A stretch of 64,000 bases of DNA, taken from assembly GCA_024305745.1 (NCBI GenBank), contig JAHRBS010000012.1:2485001-2549000 (forward strand), read 5' to 3'. Under the pieces are notes generated by a model. It saw only the letters and a list, made by a program, of their open reading frames with translations. It did no database searches and was not told the DNA's origin. Both the position numbers and the translations under genes were made by a program. Below are positions 34,982 through 45,514 of the stretch, piece after piece (within the stretch, counting starts at the first letter, position 1; the number at the start of each line of letters is the position of its first letter). This DNA comes from Polyporus tsugae. Lineage: Eukaryota; Basidiomycota; Agaricomycetes; Polyporales; Polyporaceae.

Positions 34982-37900
34982 TCAGTGCGAGGACTTGATG
35001 CTGTTTAGCCTCACCACGAGAGGCAGCAGTGACACGTTCTCGCTGGAGGCGTAGAACTGCACGCAATCAAGGTGGACCTAGAAAAGGTTGTCAGTATGTC
35101 ATGTCACGGTAACATTCGATCGGTAGAGCTGACCTTGAACCTAGAAATTCCGGGACGTTTAGACGCTGTAGGTTGTACGACAAGAGATATGGAGAAGACA
35201 TACCAGTGATTAAAATTGGTCTCGAATTTGCCCAAGATGTCCCACCGCTTCGCCATCGAATGATCACCATCTGGTGTGTCAGCCGCAGCTATCGCGTTGT
35301 TCGCCGACTTCGTGAATGAAGCGGTGTACAAGGCGAACGTGGAGCATGTGACAATCAACCTCGAGTACGCCTGCACAGGGCGTCATGGGCTCCGATCAGC
35401 ACCCGCGAAGCTCGCGAGAAGTGGACCCACTTACCCGAAGCAGCTTCGAGCTCGTCAACATGCATTCCTTGAGGCAGGTATCGAGGAAGTCCACGTGGTC
35501 CCTGAGGAGCTGGTCGACAGTCTCGACCTTGCCTGCCTCAAGCTTATCCTCAAGCTTTCTCCAGTTCGGCTCCAGGACCTCAAAAGTCGTGAACGCAAGG
35601 ATCTGCTGCACAAACGCTAGCATGCGGGCACGGAGCAAGAACACGCGCTTGCGCCAGTTCTCAAACTCCGAGTGCCAATCCTTTTGTGGCGGCTGCGGTG
35701 TTTGACGGCCGAGGTCGGGACCGGTACCACGAGGGCGGGTGGCTCGGCGCCACGCCGTGGTCTTGTGCTCGATCCACATGGCGGAGAGTGATTGCTCGAC
35801 ATGCTTTAGATGGAGCAGGAATCGGAAAATAAGTTGATACCGGAGTATCGTCTTGCGGGAGATCACTAGTGACAACGGGAACTTGACGTGATAGTCCAGG
35901 GTGAGCGCATCAATCGCTGGTTCCCAGCGCGCGTGTCAATCAGCCTTGCACGTTCGCTGACCAAAGTCGATTTACTCACCAAGCATCTGTTTCTTATCGT
36001 CTTTCTCCTTCTCTTTCTCCTTCTTCTGGGACTCGTGAACGTGTCCGTGTCCTTCCCCAGCCTCACCTTCTTCGAGACCGCTGACGTTTACAACAGTCAG
36101 CAGCCACTCGTACAAGCCGCTCCCAGCCATCGTGACCTTCACGTCTTCACGGAACATGACATCTTCGCCCTGAGCGTCCGTGTTTAGTGCTAGGTCCAAG
36201 AGGCTCTGGAGCTTGACCAACGACACGGATTTGGCAGACTTCCGAAGTTCATTGTGCGACAGGTCCAGGAGATGTGTGAGGAAGGACGATTGGGAAAGGA
36301 AGAAGTAGCGCTTTAATGAACGGAGGCGAGGGATCAGTTGTTGATCTCGGAGAAGCAGCTGGAGCAACGTCCGGTTCGCATGGGTATACGCGTCTTCAAT
36401 ACACTTGTAGAACCTGTACGCATTCTAAGCGCGAATCGGGACACAGAGTTCACCGAACCGTACCTTTCGTCGTCCATTGACAGGTCTTCTTCATCGCCTT
36501 GGCCAGAGTGTCGCCGAATCTCGATGCCACATTCGCGGATAACATTCAGGTACTTCCCAGCGAGCAAAATCTTGTGCTTCCATCTTTCGAGGACGGCGGG
36601 AATACAAGCGCCACCTGGTAGACGGCCGCCGACCGAGCGGGGAGGGGGTACCCCTGCCTGGTGCTGCTTCGAAGAGCCGCCAAGGGTCGAACCATCCCGG
36701 AGCTGGACGCAGGGTTGAGTCAGGCAACATAGTCACTTGAACAGTTAGACTGCGCACTGACCGTGTAGCGGCGCTCCCAGTACTCATCCGTGTAGTCCAT
36801 CTCGAGCGTCCCGCGATTGATGAACTTGCTTTCCTTGACGAGAAGCTCCTCGTACGGGTCGTCGAGCTTGCCGGTCCTGATCCATGCCTGAACCATCTCG
36901 ACGTACGGCTTCCCAGCATCACGGAGCAGCGCGCCGTACAGCTCCCGCGCCGCCGGGTCCCCTGACATGTTCTGCATCCGCTCGTGCAAGATTGCGAGCA
37001 CCTCGCCGCCCTTGACTGCGATCCCACTCGCTCCACCGTCCACTCCCAGGCCTGTCGTCTTCATCTCCGACAAGACCGCCTTGAGCTTGGCTCCGAGGCC
37101 CAGCGCCTCGTTCCGCGCGTCTTCCTCAGCATCGGAGCTGCTTGACGAAGACGAAGATAGCTCGGCGGTTGGGTCGTCGGCCGTCGCCAAATCGGTGGTG
37201 AGCAAGTAGAGGAGTGACAGGGTGTGCAACGTAGGATGGACGTAAAACCAGAGCTTCTGGAGCGTGAACTGTGGAGAGGTGTTGAACGCGTGCTCGAGTT
37301 GCGATAACAATGTCTGATAGTCCTGTAGATACGTTCAGACAGGCGTCGGGCCCTATGCAGCGATGACACATACCTTGAGCATATCGCGCATTGATGCGCA
37401 CAAAGCATGGTTCACAAGTCCGAAGTCCAGGTGACTCCGCAGCTCAATGAACGAGCTGATCGCCGTGTAATAGGTGGCTAACGGGAGTATCCGCTCCACT
37501 AAGTCTCGAAGCGAGGGATCTTATTACGCGATTAGCTATGACTACAAAGCTCAAGGGAACTCCGCGCACCTAAAGAAGGTGACACCACGAACCTGACGCC
37601 GTTCAGCGGGTCGTCGTCATCGGGGGAGTAGTCCGAATGATAAGTAATGTATGTTCCTTCGATGCCCTGCGGAAGACGATAGCGTCAGCTGTTGCCCCTC
37701 CTCAGTTTCATGCTATCCAAACTTCCTGAGCTACGTCATGCCGCGTGTCAGGATTCAATACCCTGGTCGGAGGGCTTCCTGAGCGGTGGCCAGGCGCGCG
37801 CCCGGGGGCCCTGTGGCGTCCTCGTATGTTGTTTTCTGATGATATAGCTACACCGCCCAAAAACTTGCATAGCGCTCCGCTCACCGGCATAGATAGCGCT

Positions 37901-38685
37901 GAGGTCAACTGACGACCCGCCGGCCATTGTTGTGGCTCTTGTCTCGTACCAACGACGAGCGCACTGGGCCACATGCTTGGCACTTTGGACCAACGTGGGC
38001 CGCCACCGGAGATAGACAGAACTTCCCGTCGACAGGCTGACCTCCCGCGAGGATAATGATGAGACCCCATCGCGTCATGGACACATCTCAAGCGTTACGG
38101 AGGCACGCCATCGATCACAATAGATGACAGGAACATCCACCATGTCGTCATGTTGGGATGAAGCTCCGATGTTCCTCCTAACAGACAAACGAGGAACACA
38201 TACCATAAGTACGAAGAGCAGATCCTCCAGAACCAGGGCTTCCTGGATCTCGACCGGGATGCCGTAGAGGGAGTTCTCCTTCGCCTTGCCCTTGCCCTTA
38301 TCTCTGTGTGCGCTGCCGGACACCACGCGAGAATTGAGTGGAGCGCGTACAAACGATCTTTCCGCCTCGAATGATGCCTCGTCGCGTCCTGCGGAGGAGC
38401 ATGAGAGATCCGACACCACGGAGGTTGGATGCAAAACGGACTTCGCCTCGCACTTTCACGCGAACCCGGGACGCGCACGTCGATTTCTTCGGCCATGTGG
38501 TCATCGACATATTGTCGGTTGCGCCTTACGGACGCGATGGTATCTGTGATCTTGACAAGGAACGCGTGAGGGACCACCTCCACTGACAAGCAAGTTGCAA
38601 CACAAACTTTGTTGTATTCCTTGGTCGATAGCGTCAAGTTCTTCTTCTTCCCTCCTGTTCGCGCCCTCGGGGTGTACGGATCCAT
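34982..38685 (-). CDS. gamma-tubulin complex component GCP2 (Spc97/Alp4)
   Basis: Structural subunit of the gamma-tubulin small complex that nucleates microtubules at spindle pole bodies. The start at 38685 encodes MDPYTPRARTGGKKKNLTLS. Family segments follow in order: EALVLEDLLFVLM-GIEGTYITYHSDYSP, DLVERILPLATYY, GLVNHALCASMRDMLKDY, QKLWFYVHPTLHTLSLLYLL (gamma-tubulin ring protein N-domain), a region near 36.5 kb with LAGKYLNVIRECG, then the C-domain including RYFFLSQSSFLTHLLDLS, KLQSLLDLAL, LIFRFLLHLKHVEQSL, RMLAFVQQILAFTTFEVLEPNWRKL, and DHVDFLDTCLKECMLT. The last-named segment is particularly typical of GCP2 rather than GCP3. The terminal exon ends NSIKSSH at 34982. The intron at 37667-38203 is 537 nt, far longer than the others. 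The gene is divergent from the mitochondrial uS4 gene. Confidence 0.92.
37667..38203 (-). other. 537-nt intron of GCP2
   Basis: The donor GTATGT follows LLFVLM and the acceptor CCGCAG precedes GIEGTYIT, an uninterrupted family alignment. The inside has a minus-strand frame of about 127 codons with no domain. The intron is about ten times the usual size here. Confidence 0.7.
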
Positions 38686-38963
38686 GATCAAGAGCGAGTA
38701 AGCGGTATAGGAAGGATGTGGTTGTAAACAAGTTGTGGGGCGCCGACCACTGCGCCAGAACGCGTCCTGACTGGCGCCAATCCTGTTATGCTGCCCTTAT
38801 ACTTGGCTTACAACACCGGTAACAAAGGGACTTATCTATTTGTTATGGGGTAATAATTTGCACTGAAGCACCTTTCAATGGTTGAGCGCCGTCACTTGTC
38901 TTGCGACCACCACGTCTTCTCCCCACAATCTCGCCCTCTCCATTCTAGTGGACGACCGCAACT
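38686..38963. promoter_or_regulatory. divergent promoter, GCP2 / mitochondrial uS4
   Basis: Only 278 bp separate the two start codons, so the core promoters must be shared or abutting. An A/T-rich core lies at 38820-38870. No specific operator was recognised. Confidence 0.5.
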
Positions 38964-40036
38964 ATGCGGGATGTTAACATCTACAATTTTAAAAGGGGCC
39001 TACCCCGTATGGTACGATTTACGCGTCGTTCGCTGGTTCGATGACACTGACCGCCGTGTAGAGCTGGCACCCACACAACTTGTACAACTTCTGGCGACGG
39101 TCCTATGGTCCCCTGGAGAAGATCACGAACCGTGTCGAGTACAAGGAGTCGCTTAACTGGCGAAGATGGACAGCGAAGGCCCTCCTGCGCGGGTACCACG
39201 GCGACTTCATTAACGAGAAGATCTTCAAACGATGGTACCTCCCTGAGACTTTACCTGACGTGCGCCCATCCGAGGCCCTGAAGAACGTCGAGCCCGTGGT
39301 GGACTTGGACAAGTGGGCGAACAGGCAGGATGCGGCGCAGAAGGCACAGAAGCGGGCAGAGGAGGAGAGGCGGAAGGGGCTGGCACCGGTCGGGAGCTTG
39401 ATGTTCACGGAGGTCGAACGGAGGATAGACGTGGTCATGTTCCGGGCATGCTTCTCACATAGTGTGTACGAGGCACGGAGGTTGGTCATTCACGGGGACG
39501 TGTTGCTGAACGGGAAGAAGGTACGGCTTTTGATCCCGTGTATTGCTACCACGTCGCCTGACGCTTCTTAGCATACGAACCCCAACACGCGTCTCGCTCC
39601 TGGAGACATGGTCTCTGTCGACCCCAAGGCGATACGGTTCCTTCAGGAGCGTCCTGAGCCGCTCAAGGAGGAGGAAGATGAGGCTGCCACCGCGGACGCC
39701 GGTGAGAACGCTGCCGAAGCCTCCGGTGCCACGAAAGCCCCCTCCACCTCGCGCTTCTCTAAGAAGCCCCAATCTACCGGTGGGCTGACGCCGTTCAACT
39801 TGCCCCCTTACGCGTCGCCCTTCCTCTTCATCCCCGCCTACCTCGAACCTTCGTTCGCGACATGCTCTGTTATCTACCTCCGACATCCGACGGCTCGCCC
39901 TGGGTACTCAGAGATCCCGACACCATGGGATGCTGATGGGGAGGTTGTTCGCTTGACGTGGGAGTGGTATTCGAAACGTCGGATGCGGATACGGAGCAAG
40001 AGTCAGCTTGCGCGGATGCCCGAGAACAGGCAGTAG
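38964..40036 (+). CDS. mitochondrial small ribosomal subunit protein uS4m (Nam9-like)
   Basis: Component of the mitochondrial 37S subunit, binding rRNA through an S4 domain. Three exons, 38964-39011, 39062-39520 and 39572-40036, with introns of 50 and 51 nt, give 323 residues. The N-terminus MRDVNIYNFKRGLPRM joins SWHPHNLYNFWRRS, typical of fungal Nam9. The S4 domain is RRIDVVMFRACFSHSVYEAR then VIHGDVLLNGKK and, after the intron, HTNPNTRLAPGDMVSVDP. A Glu/Ala/Ser-rich insert follows. The C-terminus contains the fungal mitochondrial extension with FLFIPAYLEPSFATCSVIYL and a basic YSKRRMRIRSKSQ stretch, and stops at 40036. The first exon lacks an obvious amphipathic presequence, as in other mitoribosomal proteins. 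Confidence 0.92.
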
Positions 40037-40665
40037 GGACATAGACTGTCGTTCGTTCCCTAATTGCTGGGTATGATAATACATCGTTTAATGTGTTGCG
40101 GCATCCCCTTCTCCATTTCTTATAGTGCATTCGGCAGCGTTCCGAAACGTTCGTCGTGCGTCTGGCATCGCCAAGCAGGCTTCGTTTGCAAGATTGATGG
40201 GCGGGAATGAGTGACATATTGTCGCCATCGCAGAGCCCACGTCTGTATGCGGGTCAATTCTCGGCACGAAGCTATTATCTTCGCTCATATTCGAGTCTAG
40301 AGGTTTTCGAAGACAGAAGCAGGTCGAAACGGCCGCGAGGTTCCTAGGACTCGGGAGGCCCGAGATGAAAGTTGCGTTGTGTCGGATTGGAAGGCCATGG
40401 GTATTGCAACGACGTGACGGCGCAAGTGACCTGCCAAAGGCGACTCCTTGATCGAGCTTCTAAGGCGTAGGCTTCTGAATATTGGATTTTCGAGCGTGCG
40501 CAAGCTCTGGATCTCTTGCGTCAACAAAGAAGACGACGCGGACTGCAATACCGACTGCAATCTGCACTGCCACTTGATCAGTAGAGGTGCCGATTTTGTT
40601 CTCCCCAACCACCCTCTTCCACCTGAACGTCATTAGCCCGACTTCTTCTCGTTTCTCCTCTCACT
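40037..40665. other. intergenic, no gene
   Basis: This is the 3' flank of the uS4 gene and the promoter of the orphan gene at 40666. Nothing else was recognised. Confidence 0.5.
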
Positions 40666-41400
40666 ATGTGCTCCATGACTATGAAAGATCTCGATGCCAC
40701 CCTGATCGACCATGATGCTGGCTTGCCAGACGCGACTGCGAACCAGCCTCAAACGGCGGTGAGTCCCATACGGTGACATACGATGAATGTGCGTCCAAGG
40801 CTCATGATTCAATGTACGCGCTCGGGTAGCAATGGAAGGAGCTCATGGACAAGAAACGCCCAAAAGATTCCCTTTGCCGCACACTCATCGCCAAGCCCGG
40901 AAAAACTCCCCCGTTGTACCGATACGGCTTCCCTTTCACCCGCCAATACCCCCTCGACTACGCCCGCCGCCACCATCTCAAGGTCAAACTCGTGGGGGAA
41001 GACATCGAGGCGTTTGGGTGCGAAGAGCTTAACATGGCAGACGTCGATGATTCGTGGTTCCAAGACCGTGAAATGTGGTTGTTCGCCATGGACATCTCGC
41101 GAAACCTGATGCTAGGGGACCTCAGTCGGCGGTGTGGGTTCTCGCTCGACTCAGGGCGGCCCTTCTCCCTTGAGTGGGATGGTATCGTTTCTCTCTGGTC
41201 GAATTATAACGTCGAGGAACGCTGGATGGCGTGTCCAGATCATGAGCACGTGCTCGAGGTGTTGCGCGAAGCGATGAATGAGGTTGAGGGCCACAACTCC
41301 AAGCCACAATGGTGGTTTGACTGGAATAACGACCTTGTAAGCCCTTCGCGTTTCTATTGTCTTGCCCAGCTAATGACCATGCACGCAGGGTGCCATTTGA
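40666..41400 (+). CDS. orphan basidiomycete-type hypothetical protein
   Basis: Function unknown. Exons 40666-40758, 40830-41336 and 41389-41400 with introns of 71 and 52 nt give 203 residues. The protein has a short acidic N-terminus, then a globular-looking, Trp-rich body (WKELMDKKRPKDS, PPLYRYGFPFTRQYPLDYA, MADVDDSWFQDREMWLFAMD, LMLGDLSRRCGFSL, KPQWWFDWNNDL). No signal peptide or membrane segment is seen. The last exon adds only Gly-Ala-Ile before the stop. If that intron is retained, reading would continue from GTAAGC for a few dozen codons. A decayed copy of the middle of this protein lies 460 bp downstream (41861-42246), so the family duplicated in tandem here. Confidence 0.65.
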
Positions 41401-41860
41401 TTTTCTGGTACTGCCTATCGCCCTTGGTCGTCTAAGTTCGCACCTCTGCTTCAGGGATCGTCACACGCGCATCGATTCATGCAACTCCTGCATATTGCGG
41501 CTCATCGCTATGATTATCGCTGCATTTCCTCTCGCTTTCGTATTTTTGTAATTGTGTACTAGCCTCCAGCAGCAAGAATCCGAGGTCGTGCGACTTGCGT
41601 GGGACGTTCGAGACCGTGCACATTCCGCTGTTCTCGTAAATTCATTTAGAGTCCGTTGAGAGCTTTTTTTTTCACAGATCTCCGGGTACTGGCAGCAGAA
41701 AAAGTGTCGCGACTTCGAAGTTCGACCGACTCAGATCGCCGTGAGCGGCGCCGGCCCTCCCTTTCACGGGCAGCACTGGCACAGGGCCACTGCGACGGCC
41801 TCGCTGAGCCCCTCTCTCTCTGTTGTCTTAGGCTGACCTGACATATCAGTACTTGCAGAA

Positions 41861-42246
41861 ATGGAAGAGACTTGTGGCGAACCGACCCCCAAGGAACCCG
41901 GAGTCAGTCCGCGCAATCTCATCGCACCGTGTCCCGGTCGGCCAGAGCCCCCACTCTACCACTGCGGCTTTTCATCCACTGCCCAGTATCATAGCTGTTC
42001 ACTACGCTTGCCCTTGGCATCACCTGATGGTCGACGTCGACGAGGAAGATCTGGAATTCGTTCGCGGGTACACAGCACTAGACCGTTTCGCAGACCAAGA
42101 CAACGCGTGGTTGGAAATCCGACGAGGATGCCAAGCTGTTCGCGGTATCTGTCTCCCACATGCTGATGTGGGAAGACCTCAGTGGGATATAAACCCCCCA
42201 CATCTGGCGTCGAGACGAAAGGTGGTGTTCACTGCAGGCGAGTCCT
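41861..42246 (+). pseudogene. decayed tandem copy of the orphan gene
   Basis: Three successive reading frames match successive parts of the 40666-41400 product. PPLYHCGFSSTAQYHS aligns with PPLYRYGFPFTRQYPL. After a frame change, the segment with DEEDLEFVRGYTALDRFADQ aligns with GEDIEAFGCEELNMADVDDS. After another change, KLFAVSVSHMLMWEDLSG aligns with WLFAMDISRNLMLGDLSR. The start, end and Trp-rich C-terminus are not preserved. Two frameshifts plus strong sequence divergence point to an old dead duplicate. Confidence 0.7.
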
Positions 42247-42446
42247 GAGGCCTGACCAACCATGACACGCGTACTTACTATCTTCGCTTGCCGCCAGGGA
42301 TCACATCGATCACACTCAGGAGGTTCATCGCAATCCAACTTCAATTCCCAAAAAAAAACAAAGTGTATCGTAGTACCAGCCTACGGTGCGCATCCTCTGA
42401 GCGTCCGACCGTGACGCGGTCGAACGCCGTACTCCTCGAACCACGA

Positions 42447-43051
42447 TTACAAGAGGGTCCACTTGATGCCGTGGAGACGGCCGACGCTGAGCGGCGCGAG
42501 CTTCTCGAACGCGGTCGGGGTCAGGTCGACGCTGCCGGGCCCGCAGCCTGGGCAGGTGTCCGCGACGGTGACGACGACGGACTTCTTGCCGTGGGTGACG
42601 CGCATCTTGCGGCCGCACATGGGGTTCCTGTCCGGGGCGTGGCGTCAGCGTCGTGTGTGAGCGGAAGAAGTAGAAGTACGGGGGGAGGCATGGCGTCTGG
42701 AGCGTGGAGCAGCCTGGCGAGCCGAGGAGAGGATACGTACGCGTTGGGGTTTGCGCCGGCACCAGGGAAGCTGCCGATGGTTGCGTGGTCGACGGCGACG
42801 ATGAAGTCCGACGGGCCGTTGTTGTGACCGCAGGAACCCATACCGGGGGTGTAGTAGGTAGCTGTTTGAACGAAGATGTGAGCTTGACTTTCATGGTGAC
42901 AGGGACGAGACGAGGGGAGGTGCGCACCATCGCCACCCGTCTTGTGCATAAGCGACTTGTGCTTATGGGCATGGGCCTTATGGCTCTTGGCGAAGCCAGA
43001 GGTGGCGGCGGCGAGAGCGACAAAGAGGACGGCAGTCACGGAGAAGCGCAT
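42447..43051 (-). CDS. secreted DPBB (RlpA/expansin-like) protein, copy 1
   Basis: Small secreted double-psi beta-barrel protein of about 140 residues, related to barwin, cerato-platanin-neighbour and expansin domain families; proposed roles are wall loosening or host/substrate interaction, but the function is unproven. The start at 43051 gives a signal peptide (MRFSVTAVLFVALAAATSG) and a Lys/His-rich propeptide. After intron 1 the barrel begins ATYYTPGMGSCGHNN, with DFIVAVDHATI. After intron 2 it continues NPMCGRKMRV and VVVTVADTCPGCGPGSVDL, with TPTAFEKLAPLSVGRLHG and WTLL at the stop (42447). Conserved DPBB residues (SCGHNN, the Asp in VADTCPGC, DLTP) are present. Copies 2 and 3 are at 44889-45414 and 63056-63586; this is the most divergent of the three. 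Confidence 0.88.
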
Positions 43052-43153
43052 GTTGAAAAATAAAGAGGGAGTGAAGAAGAAGAAATTGACCAGCAAGTGA
43101 ATGAGAACGAAGGTGGAATGCGAATGAAGAATTGGCTGCCCTAGATGGAGGGG

Positions 43154-43161
43154 TTTATATA
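43154..43161 (-). promoter_or_regulatory. TATA box of DPBB copy 1
   Basis: TATATAAA on the minus strand, about 103 bp before the start codon, followed by CCCCTCC. The same arrangement precedes the other two copies. Confidence 0.75.
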
Positions 43162-44753
43162 CGTCACGGTGTACCTGGAGAGCATTGGGCGTCAATGCAC
43201 CAATGTGTCGCATCAGTACTCGTGCCAAGTCGGTGCATGCAGACGTACCGGCCGCACCAATGCTCAATCAGGATGGACCGTGCGACGGCGACTTCGCGGA
43301 AGTGAGACAATCCGCTGATTGACCAGATGGAGAGTGTGGCGCTAGGTCATGCGCAGACCTGCGCAGACGCGCATGAAGTTAGAGCCCTGCGATCGACTTG
43401 GGGGCTTGATGTAGGTAGGAGGGTGATGGGAGTCTGCCAAGGTCTGTACATGTGGCGAGATGACATCACGAAGGTAACCGGGCTATGAGTCCCTTTTCAA
43501 AGCGGATGAACGATGTCGTGGACCGCGCAGGGAAGAGGGCCTGAGGTATGACATACTGTTGAGAGGTCTTTGGGTGTGTTATAACTGTAACGAGCCTAAG
43601 TATTACCATTACGAAGGGCTGCAAGAGACGTACCATCAGTATATGCATCCCAGGAACGCAGTTGTCAAACCACCTCCGCCAGCACTGCATTGCCACAAGC
43701 TCACTAGCGCTTCGAACACTGCCATTTCCACATCCATCAACCGACAATGTTGGGGTTCCTTGTAGCGCTGACATGGAGGATCTGACATCTGTTGCGCCCC
43801 CATGCTGAACGGAACACTGAACAGCTGCGCGCACATATGGGTTTGGGGAACGACGGAGCAGCAGGGAGCAGAAACAAGAGGTTACTTACGATTGAAACTA
43901 GTATCGCCCGTCGAGCTTGCACCCCCGCGATCCCCTCCGCAATGGCGATTCTACGGGGATGATACTGGAACAGGACTCGCCAGCGATACGCTCAGGAGAC
44001 GGGATGAACATCAATTTTGCATCCGCCTCCGGATCCGCTTAGTTGCCTCGCCAAGAACCTGAACGCATTCGGGGCGAGTCGGAGAAGCGGCCGCAGGCAC
44101 AGCCCCCGACGAGGGCGGACACCCAGCCGTCTCAGGCTGCTCATTAAATCGAGATCAGTGCCTCAGTAGACTCGGAGTAAGCGTGCTCCACAGCGCGCTG
44201 TGCGTGCATACAAGTTAGTGCTTGACCCGAGAGGCGGCGGTCAGGGGGAACGGAGTTGTGTGTGCGAGTACGCTCCTGGACGATCCCCCCGGACAAAGAT
44301 CGATCAAGGCGTCTGGCGTCGAGAATCCTTCGATGCCGGTCGACTTGGAATTGCGCTGATGGGGGTGGCTTGGCCTCGCTATGGAGCAACTGAGTCGGGG
44401 TGACTGATGAATCGATGATGGTTGCGAGTGATGTCAGCAACTACGGTGCTGAAGTTCACGGTCGAAATCAGAAGGCACGAAACTTGCACGAAACTTCAAG
44501 GACAACTTGAAGCTTGAAGACGTGGCAGCTGCAGCGCGTCGATCCGGTGCCACCTTGGGTGCCACGCTACGTGATGGTACCGTACGCGGGTCACTGATGC
44601 GCAGTCGAGGAGGCCAACGATTCCTCCTGGTCAAACCTCAGTAAAAATAGCGGTCATCGATGGCCAAGTGTAAGTTAACACGCGCAATGTCAATGGCACA
44701 TATGGCCCTCGCCCGCAGCGAGGAATCACACGAGTGCGCAGTTCCGTCCGCAA
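43162..44753. other. gene-poor interval between DPBB copies 1 and 2
   Basis: Short frames are present but no recognisable gene or RNA. Confidence 0.4.
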
Positions 44754-44888
44754 TCCAACTTCAATTTCCCAAACACAAATGAAAAAGTATCGTAGTACCA
44801 GCCTACGACGCGCATCCCGTCTCGCCCATCCTCCAACCATCCGGCCGCGTCACGGTCGGACGCGCTACTCTTCAAACCGCGATATCGA
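44754..44888 (-). repeat. conserved 3' flank of DPBB copy 2
   Basis: This segment matches, in inverted orientation and nearly base for base over long stretches, the 3' flank of copy 3 (63587-63740), including the blocks around GTAGGCTGGTACTACGATAC and GGGAAATTGAAGTTGGATTG. Copy 1 retains a shorter, more divergent version at 42337-42446. Confidence 0.8.
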
Positions 44889-45414
44889 TTACAAGAGAGT
44901 CCACTTGATGCCGTGGAGACGGCCGACGCCGAGCGGCGCGAACTTCTTGAAAGCCGTCGGCGTGAGGTCGAGGCTGCCGACCGCGCAGCCCGGGCAGGTG
45001 TCCGCGACGGTGACCACGATCGACTTCTTGCGGTAGGTGACGCGCATCTTGCGGCCGCACATCGGGTTCCTGTCGCGCATCACGTCAGCGTCCCGTGGTG
45101 TTGGTGGACGGAGGGAGACACAGGGAGGAGAGGATACGTACAGGTTGGGGTTTGCGCCCGCACCAGGGAAGCTCGTGATGGTCGCGTGGTCGACGGCGAC
45201 GATCATGTCCGTTTCGACGTTGTTGTGGCCGCAGGAGCCGAGACCGGGGGCGTAGTAGGTAGCTGTTTGAACGAAGACGTCAGCTTGGCTTTCATGGTGA
45301 CAGGGACGAGGGGAAGTGCGCACCATCACCACCCGACTTGTGCATATGGACCTTGGCGAAGCCAGAGGTGGCGGCGGTGAGAGCGACGAAGAGGGCGGCG
45401 GTGGAGAAGCGCAT
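44889..45414 (-). CDS. secreted DPBB (RlpA/expansin-like) protein, copy 2
   Basis: About 130 residues from the start at 45414. The signal peptide is MRFSTAALFVALTAATSGFA, followed by a short KVHMHKSGGDG propeptide; the His/Lys stretch is shorter than in copy 1. The barrel begins ATYYAPGLGSCGHNN, then VETDMIVAVDHATITSFPG. After intron 2 it reads NPMCGRKMRVTYRKKS and VVTVADTCPGCAVGSLDL, ending HGIKWTLL at 44889. It is almost identical to copy 3, differing most visibly at VETD, where copy 3 has SPSD. The promoter, introns and 3' flank are also shared, so the duplication covered the whole gene. Confidence 0.9.
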
Positions 45415-45506
45415 GTTGAAAGATATGTGTGTGAGAAGTTGACCAGCAAGTGAATGGGAACGAAGGTGGAATGCGAATGAAGAATTGGCCGTCCTAGAGG
45501 GAGGGC

Positions 45507-45514
45507 TTTATATA
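45507..45514 (-). promoter_or_regulatory. TATA box of DPBB copy 2
   Basis: TATATAAA on the minus strand about 93 bp before the start, followed by GCCCTCCC, as in copies 1 and 3. Confidence 0.75.

Noticed and set aside
28195..35000. Transposon or retrotransposon body in the gene-poor region
   Set aside because: No reverse transcriptase, integrase or transposase motifs, no long terminal repeats and no inverted terminal repeats were seen by eye.
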